Shown one piece after another: positions 44,466-57,700 of a stretch of DNA of 64,000 nt (the stretch's first letter is position 1; every line of letters begins with the position of its first letter). Source of the DNA: Mesocentrotus franciscanus (taxonomy: Eukaryota > Echinodermata > Echinoidea > Camarodonta > Strongylocentrotidae). The position numbers and the translations under genes were made by a program. The stretch is taken from positions 310,001 through 374,000 of the forward strand of contig CP137686.1 in assembly GCA_037976565.1 (NCBI GenBank), written 5' to 3'. Under the pieces are notes generated by a model, which was given only the letters and a program-made list of their open reading frames with translations, searched no databases and had not been told where the DNA came from.

Positions 44466-45417
44466 CAATAAGGGTTTATTCAAAATGACGTTCTTGCATT
44501 GAATTGCTGAAATTGGAAATTTATATTATCAATATAAAGAAAACAATTAATGGATAGTGAGGCAATGACGTCAAGGACTCACGAGTGAGTTGCCAATTTG
44601 TCTTGTGATTTTCAAAGTTTTTTTATGTCATTAAAAACTTTTTTATTAGTAATTCGATTTTGCTCAAACTTTTTTTGATTGGTTTGTCTGTTTTTTCTGC
44701 TTATATTAAAAGTAAGTTATTTTTGGAGTGGACTTGCCCTTTAATACACTAAATATGAATTGCTCCTTCCCAATTTGCCCACACAACTTCACTGTGATGT
44801 AACATTGTTTTGAAGCTTCTTTTGTTTTGTCATGAACATCCAAAATGATTAATCAGAGTTTGTACTATATTTTTGTTATCAAACAAAATGATGTTTTATT
44901 GGTCACATAATTGGTTTGACCAGTGTGACAATTAAGCAGAAACAATGTGCATTGGTGATTTCTCCACTGAAAGCCTTGATGGCCAATCAGAACAAACGAC
45001 TGCAAGGGCTGGGACTAAGTGTCACCTCAATTATTGCATTATTAAAATAAGATGTAGCAGAGCCTGATCTTGTTGGTACCTTTTTCCTCATTTTATGTTC
45101 ATAAATCCTTTCATGATGAAGATAAACATTGTACACCAATAGAGGCATAAAACATGTATTTAAAATTCCTTTTGATTCCTATTCAAAATTATTCATCAGA
45201 GGTAAATGATTAAGCATGAAGATGTTGCATGTACATAAAGTGGTAACAACATTCAAAGTTATTTTCTCTCATAAAGTTACAGTTGGTGCAGATTGACCCA
45301 TATTATTCCGTCTTCCTTTCATTTAATATCATGAACAGTCTTTCAATCTCTCTCTCTCTCCTTTTGTGCACTTCCAGTCTGTAGCTTCTAGACTCCAACA
45401 TCAATGGAAGTATCATA

Positions 45418-45480
45418 TGGTATGGCAGTTTATTAACTTGACCCTCAACCCACGGGTTGGGGGTTCAAATCTCAGCCCAG
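45418..45480 (+). mobile_element. tRNA-derived SINE head, second copy
   Basis: GGTTGGGGGTTCAAATCTCA carries a B box (45462-45471) and matches the module at 36287-36350 (ACTTGACCCTCAA). The rest of the SINE is not recognisable. Confidence 0.45.
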
Positions 45481-46155
45481 AATTGCTTCTTTTAATGGTT
45501 CACAGAAAACAGCTACATGGATTAAAATGAAAACTTGAAACAAAAGTCTCATTTTTATTGAAATACAATGATTGTGAACCTCACAATATGTTGCTAATTC
45601 AATGATGTGAAAGCATTTTTACTCTTTTTTTCCTTTCAATTCCAGGCATCAATTGCATGCCACAAAAAGGATACATGTGCATGAATTGTTTGGCGTTTCT
45701 ACTCGTCAGCTATATAATTTTCAGGGCTCCGAATCAAAAGTTATTAAGCCAAACCACAAAATTTGGAATGATTTTCACAAGAGGGATATTAACACTCGTT
45801 ACATAAGTTTGCATGGTAGAAGAAAATCAAAATTACATATATATCTTTCATGTTTATTAGTAGTGCATTAATTTTGCTGTTGTAAGCACAGAGTTTCAGT
45901 CTGTTTTGACTTTGTCTGGCTTAATTATATTTGAAAGTGAGTGCATGATGAAGTTAAACCAATTTCAATCATGTATCACCATTTCAGGGGAAGTTGAATT
46001 TCAGACTGGCGTACAGAAAGGCCTGTAGTATAGTTTCTTTTTTTCATGAGGTGCCTACACTTGTCATCACTGCCACCGCCACAGTCCATGACTCGAGTGG
46101 GATCTTAGCATTAGCTCAGGGTACCTAGCTGAATTACTGATTTTGAGTATTTCCT

Positions 46156-46375
46156 TTATGCCCGAGTCACACCTTCGCATATTTGGCTTGCGTATTGCTG
46201 CGTATTTATGGCAAGCCGTTTGAACATTTATTCTTATTGATATCAAGAAATGATTTTCTGTTGTAAAGCAATGGTAATTCTTGATATCAAGAAATAGGAA
46301 TAAATGTTAAAACGGCTTGCCATAAAAACGCAGCAATACGACAGCCAAATACGCAAAGGGGTGACTCAGGCATAA
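46156..46375. mobile_element. Near-perfect hairpin MITE
   Basis: The 220-base segment reads TTATGCCCGAGTCACACCTT at one end and its near complement at the other, with arms of about 100 bases (including TATGGCAAGCCGTTT and GATATCAAGAAAT). Almost the entire element folds on itself. Confidence 0.85.
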
Positions 46376-46439
46376 GACGGTATTCATTCTGTGGGGTTGT
46401 GGGGTTATGAGCCCACGTGAACAAATTTCACTACACTAG

Positions 46440-46850
46440 TTTGCTCTTCTACCCTGTTGCTGTTATGTCATGTGTGAGGCTTGCATATCTGTCTTGTTTA
46501 TCGTTAATGTGCCTTGTCAATGTTTGCTTCGAAGGGGACTGTGAGTTCCATGATGATAATGTCCTTATTTTTGTTGTCAATGTGGCAGATGTTTGGTTTG
46601 TGTTGGGTACGTATTATGTTTGGTGGTATGGTGCCCCCATTGATGCTTTCTCCTTCTATGTCTGCATATTCTTTGATGGTAATGTTTGAAGCGTTTTTAA
46701 TGTGTTTGAGAAGGATGCGTAGTATGTTGTTGTGGTGCCAGGTATATCAGTCGTGCATTATTTCACAATTATTAAGAACCTGATGCAGAGTGCCAGTACA
46801 ATTACAAAGGTTACATTTATAATATATAGATTAAACTATAGAAGGGACAT
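46440..46850 (-). mobile_element. Decayed LINE with restriction-like endonuclease tail
   Basis: Minus-strand reading gives CNCTGTLHQVLNNC (zinc motif), YTWHHNNILRILLKHI, then KPNICHIDNKNKDIIIMELT followed by VPFE. This order (Cys/His motif, R/W-H-N/D block, PD-like block, TVPFE) fits the C-terminus of R2/NeSL/Hero-type LINEs. Single stop visible after MHD; only the tail survives. Confidence 0.5.
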
Positions 46851-46859
46851 TTCTAGTGA

Positions 46860-47950
46860 CAGTACATGTTTCATCAAACTCTTATACAGTAAAGTAATAT
46901 GGAACCCCATGTAGCACTAAGTAATTAAGGAATGAAAGTAAATAGCATGAATACTGAACAAGCCATTAGGCATATAGGCTAATGCAGGTTTTTAACATGA
47001 AATACAATAATATCAATTATCCATTGTTTCAGCTTTTACTTTTAAGAAATAGGAGCATATCTCTTGATTATATAACAATCAAAAACACTTCATAAAAAGC
47101 TTCATAAAAAAGTGAAAATGTTACATTCTATCCTATAGTAGGATAATAATACGTGTTGCCAAACACCCTTTTCAATTGAACATCAAATTAAAATGCAATA
47201 CTATATCATTCTTCATATAGCCCAATAGTACATGAAAGAATCTACAGAACATTGGTTTGCAAATGACCTTTGAAATGTTTTAATTTAAAAAATCCCTCAT
47301 TGTTCAATGTGGTCTTGTTTTTCTCAAACTTTCATCAAATAATTCAGATTTCCTGCCTTCACTCTCACTCGGGCAAACTGTACTCTCTAATTTGTTGTGT
47401 TATTTTGTTTAATCTTTCAGACCCAATATCTACCTCTATCTACGTGGAGAGAGTTGTAGAACAATTGGAAAAGCTTTTGCTTTGGGTAGTCAGTGAATTG
47501 TGTGCAACAGTGGGGACTTAAAGCAACAAAGATGCTGATCATGTGATGACAAAGGTACCTTCTAATTAGTATCATAAATGCTTGTACACTGTATATAACA
47601 TATACACTAATGCACATTACACTTCTAAAATATGACAAATCATTGAATTCGCTTGATTTCCAGGGCCCAATTTTAGATATCGATTTTTTTCCCCTCCTAT
47701 TTCAGAGGTATAGAGTATCGCATGGCTACTACAGTTTTATGCTGTCACATCAATACAATTAAGGGTAGACACCGTAAATACTCAGCAATGCATAAACAAT
47801 ATCTATCAAAAATTATATGCTGATTATGCGATTAATCCCTGAAAATATTATCAATCAAGATGACAAAATCCAGTAATGATCTTAATCTAAACTTCAATCT
47901 TTCAAATTAAATTCAGACTTTGATATATATGCAAGATCATGATACTGTTT
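46860..47950. other. Intergenic, downstream of the DUF6589 gene
   Basis: No gene recognised. A short plus-strand frame after a good acceptor (AATCTTTCAG, 47420) to a stop at 47519 could be an exon but has no partner. Minus-strand AATAAA candidates were not resolved. Confidence 0.4.
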
Positions 47951-47956
47951 CATTTC

Positions 47957-49173
47957 TTATATCAGTCCTGCTGCTTTAGCTCGTTTCACTCTCCTCTCAC
48001 TCAGGGCTGACATCTTGGCCTTGTACCTGTCCAGATCCAATTTTTGTTCAAACTCAAAGTCTTCAAATCCTTGTGGTGATCTTCCAGGGATTTCCACCAA
48101 ACACTTGTTTTTTACCAGCAGTTCAGCAAGATTTGCAGTGTCAGATTCCCGGCCTGGACTTCACGTTTCTTTACAACTATCTTTCTCTCTGTCGCCTTGG
48201 TGTCAAACATTCTATTTACAGTCTTCCTCATTCCCACTACTTGACTGTAACGTGATAAGACACTCTCAGTTAGATTTCCTCCAGCTACGTCAATTGACAC
48301 CTTGTTGTCCTTATCCTTTCCCGCGTTCTTGCCCTCACCACCATGTAAGTTCTCTGTCCTATTCCACCTAAGCTGATGAGCTACCCTTTCTGATACTCCA
48401 CCATTAACATCCATGATCAGATTGTGACCTTCGATTAGATATTTCCAGTGATGTTTTTCATAGAAGTGGAACAGATCTTGACGCCAGTGTTGGATCATGC
48501 GATTTCCATCTCCCTCTCGTATTGCATCATTGCGCACCATCTCTCCAAGGCCTAAGTGCAGTAAAGCTTTAGAATACTCAAATCTTGTATCTGGATTTGT
48601 CTTCTTTCCCTTCTCATTTTCTCTTTCCTCTTGATGCTGCTGACGACACTTATCACTGCAAAACCACTTTCCTTTGGGAAGCTCTTGAAAATCGAACTGC
48701 AGGCAATCCAGATGAAACCATTTCCCCCTGTCACATCTTTTGTTGTTACAGAACACCATTTCTACGTCTTTTGTTTGTTTACAGATGCAGAAAGGTCCAA
48801 GCTCCTCACCCTCATCCTCATCCTCATCCTCATCATCCTCGGCCTCTAGCTCTTCCTCATGCTCCTTGTCTACCTGGTAAGGATGGAAAGATTTTTCCAG
48901 TACAGATTTACATGCGTCACTGAAATATACTGACTTGGCCTTGGGATCCTGGGGTAGATCTTTTGGGGGATCACTGGGCTTTGATATGCCCATGTACTCA
49001 CATGCTGCAGCAACCACATGTGATTCTGTTGCAAATCTCAACAGACTTGTGGCGTAGTTGAAACAGTTGGAGACCTTCGGTGTGACATTAGTGTGTTTAT
49101 ATTGGCTCTTGATGAAAGATAAGCTCCCACATGACTTTGCACTTTTTGCATCAAACAGAAGTTTGTATGTGTC
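47957..49173 (-). CDS. DUF6589 gene exon 9 with PHD finger (frameshift near 48150)
   Basis: From TTCTTCTCCAG. It encodes the DUF6589 block DTYKLLFDAK to SHVVAAACEYMGI, a Glu/Asp-rich linker, a PHD finger (CIC, FCNNKRC, WFHLDC, CSDKC), and the DUF6589 end DAIREGDGNRM. The frame stops at 48112, but a shift near 48150 opens 55 more residues (LLVKNKCLVEIPGRSPQGFE to RAKAAGLI) ending TAA at 47957. Confidence 0.7.
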
Positions 49174-52100
49174 CTGGAGAAGAAAAAAACATAGCAAAAA
49201 ATGCAAAATCATGAATATGATATGAAAAAATATACTGTTATTGTTGTTGTTGCTATATCCAAGACATTAATTAACACAGGGCTGGACTGGTTTTTAAGAG
49301 CACTAAAGTAGAATATTTATTGTCTACATGCATTACATGAGCTTCCTGTGTATCATCTAGTTATGTGTACACACATGCATGTATATAACACAATCGTTCT
49401 GAAATGTAATAATTAGTTTTGACAGTTATTCAAGATTATAAAGGTTTAATATCTGAATGACAATATGTCAGGACAACTACTCATGTAATGACACTTCACT
49501 CCCCCTCCCCCTCCCTCCAATCAATCAATGTTTCTTCTGGACAGCTGTATGCTCCTATGAATTCATTACTCTCAGACAATTTAGGGCTAATTGATCTTAG
49601 GTGGTGGTTATACAGGGGATAGTTCAAACTTCATAGTTGCCTGGGGAAATCATTGTCCCAGGGAAGCATACATGTCCATGTCCAAGGATAATTGATCCCA
49701 TAGTGTAATTCTTGTACCCTTCAGTTTGATAGTTACGAAATTCAATGGAACTTTTTATCTCCTTACAGAAGGACTGTCTGCAATTTGGGCTATTTGATTG
49801 TACAGGATGACTGTGGATTATGAACCAGGATCCAGTTTGACTATGTAGGTGACATAGATGCATAAAGAGCATGCTGCTTCGTACAAGCAAGGATCTTAAA
49901 GATAAAGTTGAGTTCTGGTCACGCGATTGCATTGTGAAAGAAACCAGTGTGAAATCGATCAGAAAAGGTTGATCATCTAGCATATAAGTATTGCTGTGTA
50001 CTGCAAGGTTCTGGAATCATCAAAATGATAAGAAATTTGGCCCAGTCTTGGTAAAGTTACAAGCACTGTACACAGAAAGATGTATATGGGACTACACGAC
50101 CATGTGGCATAAAAACACGACCACATGCCATATTTAGAATATTAAGGCATTTGAAGAGCCATGCTTTTCAGGGAACATTTTTAATCTGATGTTCTTCCAC
50201 ACTTGCATAATAACAATGGTAACGCTCACAAATTATTTTTCACCTCTTCCCAGAACTTAACCTTCTCTTTAAGGACCTGGAAAATTTCAGAGAATTTGCT
50301 TCCTTCCACATATCAAGAGCAAGAATAAATGGAAAATAGGTACCTCTAGGAAAAGTAAGCACTTATGCGACTCCTGTATGGACGGTAGTAACCCGCCGAG
50401 GCGATTCCATGGTGTATCTTCATTACTACGAGCACCGATGGCATCTCGGACCCTCTCACAAGACGGTTGGTCCCCGTAGAGTATCACTGGTATCGGAGAC
50501 TGGTTTCCTGGAACATACTTGTGCAGATGTTCCAAAACTTCTATCATATCTGACACCTTTGTTACATCTTTTTGTAGGACTCCTAAAGGTACCTGTACAT
50601 TTGGTGGAGTATCAGAAAGGTTAGCTCATCAGCTTAGGTGGAATAGGACAGAGAACATATATGGTGGTAAGGGAAGAACATGGGAAAGGATCTTGCACTG
50701 GAATTCATGAATAAGGACTACAAGGTGTGACCATTTAATTAGAGATATTGTTGATGAAGTACAAATATGTGTAAATAATAGATATATAATGTGCAATAAC
50801 AACTATTTGTATGAATTGTATCATATGCCTAGAAAATAAATCACTGTAGAAAATAACCTAATATCCCCAAATTTAGGAGAAAAAAAATAATCAGTATGCC
50901 TGTAACACAATTTAGATACCGGAATGTTAAGTAATTTTCATTTTTTGAATAGATACGTAATTGCACATGCATTAACAAGTATTCAAAGGACAATAGTGTG
51001 TGTATCGGGGGTGGGGGTGGGGTGATTTCCATGACGCTTTGAATAATTTTTTTCATAGTAACTTTGTAGGATGTCAAATCAAGATGCCACCAACCGTAGT
51101 TTATACGTATATACATGTATATTCATACCTCTTTAATAATTAGAAATATATTTACCATCACACTTTTTTTCTTTGTCTCTGCATGATAGGGATGCGGGAT
51201 GTGTTCTGTGATGTCTATATCCTTGAAGCATGGAATATGCTTGGACAGTATCCGTTCAATCATCACTTCATACTCATACCTGTGTTTATAATAAAGGGTC
51301 ATTAGCATGACAAGTTGTAGTGTATCATGTATGATAACAAAGCAAACTTGTAACTTGTTCAAAATCATTTTAAAATCCCTTAGTTAATGCTTTTATAATC
51401 AAGATTGTTTAAGTATACAATAGCAGTAATGATATTCCATTAAAGGTGCTATCCATTCATATTGAATTAGGGTATCGTTCGAAAGGTTATTTTCAGTTTT
51501 TCACATTTGTTTTTAAGTTCATTGTCCAAAAGCATAAGGGGAAGGAGAAATAATGAAATGAAGTTACGTGAGTCAATTTTTTTTGGAGAGAATTTCGTCT
51601 ACGATACCTCAAGGAGGCTTGGTCGTGTGACGTCATTTCGTGGACTATTCACAATACGGCCACCGCGCGCATTCTTTTCGCATTCAGATAGCACTGTGCA
51701 AGTATAAACAAGAAATATCAGAGTGAAAGTACAGACATTATACCGGGATATTAATTACCAGTAAAAATGACAGAAGACAGCTCAGATGAACTCGAAATGA
51801 TCTTGGAGTATGATGAAGAAGAAGTTAGTAGCAGTGATAATGGTGGAGAAAGAGAAGATGATGGTGAATTGGGCGAATTTGAAGACGACGAAAATGTGAA
51901 CGCTAATAATCGCGATGCGGTTCATATCACTGCCCCAGAGGCAGAAATACGCCGGGCTGCATAGACCGGGCAACTTGCAACTCGTGGGTGAAAGCACCGC
52001 ATTCTGCCGTATTACTACATTCACCGGCGCAGGGGCGGATCCAGCCGATGGCAAGGGAGGGGGCCGAAAAAGGGGCCCACTTTGTGCGAAAATTTGAAAA

Positions 52101-54744
52101 TCATGCCGGCCGATTTTTCGCTCAGTGGGGGGGGGTACCACATTTTTTTTTTTTTTTGCTCAACGGGGGGAAAGTGCAATTTTTTTAAAACCTCCACCCA
52201 CCCCTTGGCGCCAGGGTAGGGGGCCCATCTTTTTTTTTAAAACCAAAAACGGGTGTTTTTACCTGTTTTTTTTTCTAGATCCGCCACTGCGCCAGCGCTT
52301 GTTCAGAATATATCCCTACTTTGACCCTGTAACTCCGGCGTAGAGATACCCTACTACTATTAGTACTAAAACATACCCAAAATCAAGTAAATATTCATCA
52401 ATTGTTCAAATAATGGCCATGATTTAAAAGTTGTTACATGTACGTTTCATACCTGTTTCGTGTCAATTTTCTTATACGCCGGAGTTACGGGGACAAAGTA
52501 GGGATATATTCTGAACAAGCGCCAAATTACTAGTAATACTAGTAATTTACAAGCCGAGAAAAACAATCATTTTATCTCACCTGCATCGTGATCGCGGTCT
52601 CTTTGCTTAATATTTTCAAACAGCAAACTTTAAGCCAATTTTAAACCCGAGAAAAACAACTATTTTATCTACCAAAAATTTCATGAGTCATGCACTAAAA
52701 CACCATGAACACTGTTACACTGCACTACGAATGGCTGAGCTATCGCGAGTTTTCCCCGTGCCACCAAATTCAAGTTACACTAATTATCAAAACAAAACAT
52801 CGGCGAAGCCGTGTGTCAGGATCTGCAAGACGATCAATTTTACAGTACCAAACGTCAATATTTCAAGGAATCCAAACATCGGGAAGTAACCAATGCTTAT
52901 GTAATTGATAGAATTTTAATTAATTTATTATAAATTCGATAAAACACTTTATTAAATATCACAGAAATTGCAAAATCTACTTTAAAAATGACCCATGTTT
53001 GTGTACATATTTACATTGAAATAGTGCATTGTACTTGTACTAGGTTTGGGAATAGTCCATGGAAATACGTAACATATAAAATATGTTGATATCGAGAATA
53101 TCAACGCTTCCGGGTTCCTCTGCTTACACTATTGATCTTTTTAAGTCTAATAATAATTTAACAAACAAGTGAAACGCTCTCGGCGGTCTCGCCTGCATTA
53201 CGCGATTCGATATGATGAAAAATTGAGGTAGGGACATTATTTATAGGCAGGGTGGCCCATTAGCAGGCCTCCAAAAAAGGAAATCCTCTGAATCTAATCA
53301 GCATTTTGAAGTGAATATTGACTAAGAATCATCAGAAGAATTATTTACTATTGTTTGTAACAAGATCGATAACTTTCATGAAATATGAACAAATAACAAA
53401 AATTGATTTATTAATTCTCATATTAAGTTGTGAAAAATATAATCCAAGTCTACTGACCTAAAATGACCTTTGGCTTTGACCTTGACTTTGTGACCTGGAA
53501 TTTGTGTCATATGATTTGTGATACTTGATAACCCTTAGGTACAAATTTCATGGAATTTGAACAAACACTTTTGAAATTATGCTAAAAATTCAAAATCTTG
53601 ATGTTGATGCCACAACATAGTCTAAGTTTGCAGACCTGAAATGACATTTGACCTTGACTTTGTCACCTAAAAGACTAATCACATGATTGGTGATACTTGA
53701 TACCCCTATGTATGTTCAAGTTTCATGGAATAGGAATGTATACTTTCAAAATTATGATAAAAATTCAAAATCTTAACCTGATGCCACAACATAGTCTAAG
53801 TTTGATGACCTGAAATGACCTTTGACCTTGACTTAGTGACCTGAAATTCTACTCACATGATTGGGGATACTTGATAACCCTTTAGTCCAAGTTTCATTGA
53901 ATAATAACTTATACTTTCAAAATTATATTAAAATTCAAAAACTTAACCTCAGGTTAAGTTTTTGATGATGATGCCACAACATAGTCTAAGTTTGTTGACC
54001 TTAAATGACCTTTGACCTTGACTTTGTGACCTGAAATTCTCCTCACATGATTGGGGATACTTGATAACCCTTTAGTCCAAGTTTCATTGAATAAGAACTT
54101 ATACTTTCAAAATTATATTAAAAATTCAAAAACTGAACCTTGGTTAAGTTTTTGATGTTGACGCCGCTGCCACTGCCACCGGAAAAGCGGCGCCTATGTC
54201 TCGCTTTTTGCTACGCAGGCGAGACAAAAGTGCAAAATTCTGTCATTCGGGCTAAATTAAAGATCAGCAAACGCGAATTTTAGAACTTGCGAAAATATAG
54301 GCATGGCTTCTTATGCGTGTTTTGAACAGGCTGAATTGCGTGCAATGCAAATTTAAGAACCAGCGAATATGTTTTGGGGTCCTCAGCACGAAAAATTAAT
54401 CACGCAAAAATAACAGCGTTTACAGTATATCATACAGGTACGTCTTCATTAGAGAGATCCTTCCAAAGTCAAAGCAAGGAGATATAAGGTTTTACTGGGC
54501 AAAGGCAAGAGGTCAACATTCCTACAGCTAATTTTGACCAAATATTATTTGGGATCCAATGGCATAGAAATTTTCCTTCAAAAGCACTTCCATTTATTGA
54601 TCGCTTGTAAGCTACATAGGTAATGTATGAGAGGCATAAACTGAAGTTTTCCTCATACTGGTATTTATACACATGAGAGGGAGATGATCGCGAAAGAAAG
54701 AGAGAAAATGACAGGGAGAAAGAGGGAAAGAGGGAAAGAGAGAA

Positions 54745-54777
<33 letters not shown>

Positions 54778-57700
54778 AAGAAAGAGGTGGGGGAGACCAC
54801 TAAAATATATTTACCTTAGCATGTCATTGTCTTCAGTTGTGGGGATGAAGATCTCTTGAGATATGTTTGATAGCTCTTCCAAGGATGGAGTCTCATCACT
54901 AAGGTTGAAGCATGACACACGGTCTATAGCTGCATGAGACTGCACCAAGTTTAGCTGACTTGAATAAAACCGTGCCCTCTGACTGACATTGTCAAATGTC
55001 AATGTAAATCCAAATGTTGATGGTGTGTCATTAATGTTGCCATCTGTCAGGGAGGAACAGGTTCAACACTAATCTAATATGTTATAGCTAGTGCTTCTGA
55101 CATGTAACATTTTCTGATTTAACTTATATGTAGATGTATTTAAACGGTTTAAAGAAGTATTTTCTTGAACCGGTAAACATGCAGTTTTATTTTCATGCTC
55201 TCATTGTACAGTGTATTTCTATTTGTATTAGGATTTTGTATACATGTGTCCTATAAACCAAGGGAAAATGTGCCAAACACAAAAAACTTTGAAGAAGATG
55301 TTTTCATCCATTGTTTCTGGAAATTTTCTAATAAAATGATTTCCAAGATATTTTACATTTTTCGTTCCTGATTCCAGATGTGCAATACTAAAAAAAGACA
55401 TGTGATTTTTGTTGTCCAGGATTTTCACATACAATATTCTACTGTTTCAAAATATTATTTTCTTTGTCAAATCATAGTTGTCAAAAGCTAGACATGAACT
55501 TTGATCAATGCATGCACATCTGTTTAGCAATCGAGTCAAATTTCAGCTAATCATACAATTCAAGAAATTACATCAAATAAAAATAGGTATGCTGTCATGA
55601 TAAAAATGTTCTTACAATCGATGGTTGAGCTATCAAGGTCAGGATAGAGTGCATCGATGTCATGAGGATCTTTGTCCACTGGAGATGACACAAGGGGAGT
55701 CACTTCTTCAGGGGTTTCTGGAACTATATTGAACATAAAATAACAGCAGTGATCCATTGTCATTATATAATCATTACATGCTGGAAGGTTTTACTTTAAG
55801 GCATTTACCCAAAAATACACACATTATTTTCTCTCTCTCACTAAAGTGTCATGTTTTTAACCATACCAGGCTCTGTATATGATATGTGTTCTATCTAATT
55901 TTAACTTGGGATCATATACAGTACTTTATTTTTTTACCAGGGGCGGCGATTTCTTTTCATGACCGGGGGTTCAGGGAAGAAATGCAAGGGACGAGGAAGC
56001 AGTGGCGTAATGAGCAAAAACGTTTGGGGGGCAGAACAAAAAATTTGCATCACCATCACTCTTACATGTTACATGCAGGCCCCACGGATCGTTTTTCAAA
56101 GTAGGGGGGCTAAAGTATTTACGATCGGGTAGAGCAAAGCGAGCGACGCAAGTGGAGCGTAAATTGGCGTGGGATCCAGGGGCAAAGCCCCGGCGGGGTT
56201 CAAAGGGCCGAGCCCCATGAAGCTCATGGGTTTAAGGCATTTAATTACTGTCAGATGAGCATCCAGGGGGCAGAGCCCCCGGAAACTCAGGGGTTTTAGG
56301 CATTTAAATATGGTCAGATGAGCATAATTTTGATACAATATTTGTGACACTGGCATGTAGGTCACTAATTGGAGTGGGTCCAGGGGGCGGAGCCCCCAGA
56401 AGCTCAGGGGTTTTAGGCATTAGATGATGATCAGATAAGCATCCAGGGGCCACCTTAGGGCCCTTGGTGGGGTCCAGGGGGCAGAGCCCACGGAAGCTCA
56501 GGGAAAAACCATGCCATTTCAGCAACATCTGTAAATCATTGGTATCGAATTAGAAATAAACTTGACCACGTTTTAATTTTATTTGGGGGGAACTGCCCCC
56601 AAGCCTCCTCCCCATCAGTACGCCAGTGCGAGAGAGCATAGTGAACGAGAGGGGTAAAGGTGACAGAAGTGACTATACCCCCTCACAGGTTTTTGAAGGT
56701 TTGTTGTATTAAGAAATTACATTCCTTAGCAAAACTATAGTATAAAAACGAGCAATATGTTTTGTTCACACTTCACTTTTCTACAATATTTACTTGTTCA
56801 TTTTGAAGGATATTATGCGAGGGAGCGTAGCTGCCGAGCGAGAAAATTTTCGCATTTTATTGGTCTAAACGCTGCACTCTTGGGCCCTCCAGAGCCTAAA
56901 AGTATGTTGCAGTCTTTAGTCAGTATTTGCTATACAATATTTTTTCTATTTTTTTCAAATTTTCCGGGGGGGACGATCCCCCGGGATCGCCGCCCCTGTC
57001 TTTTACTGTTTGATGTGGTATTTAAAGCACTATGATAAAGACGACATTTTATTTGGTCTTTTTATCAACACAAAGATCATTAATAGAACTAACCTTTGTC
57101 CACTGGAGATGACACAAGGGGGGTCACTTCTTCAGGGGTTTCTGGAACTATATTGAACATAAAATAACAGCAGCGATCCATTGTCATTATATAATCATTA
57201 CATGCTGGAAGGTTTTACTTTAAGGCATTTACCCTAAAATACACACATTATTTTCTCTCTCTCTCTCACTAAAGTTTCATAGTTTTAACCATCCCAGGCT
57301 CTGTTTGATATATTTTGTTCTTGTAATTCAGAATCATGTAATCAATTTCTTTGACTTTCACAATCACGGATGGGTCTCATACTATTTTAGTGGTGGTAAA
57401 AGTAGCTTTTGAAACAAAACTTATTTTGACATGCATACTAATTCATTTCCTTGTCTGATTCCTTTCCTACCTTCCTCCCATCCACTGACATCCTCCCATT
57501 CTTCAGCAAGCAATGGCCGTTTCTTTGCCCATGTGGATCTCGTCTTAATGTCTGTGATTTGCAGTTTCTGGTGACGAATGGTAGTGTCAAATTCATCCCT
57601 CAAAGTGTCTATGCAGTGTGTGGTGGTCGTAATGTTGGTGCATAAACCCAGCCTATTCAGCCTCTCGAAAGTCTGTATCAACAAATTAAGAAAATACCTC

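Larger units (their letters stand above)
55660..57305. repeat. Direct duplication of an exon and its flank
   Basis: 55660-55880 and 57094-57305 are nearly identical over about 210 bases (from the PVDK-coding end through GAACATAAAATAACAGCAG to ACCATACCAGGCTCTG). The hAT nest at 55938-56998 lies between the copies. Confidence 0.85.

Noticed and set aside
46417..46689. 90-residue plus-strand hydrophobic frame
   Set aside because: Shadow of the minus-strand LINE endonuclease remnant.
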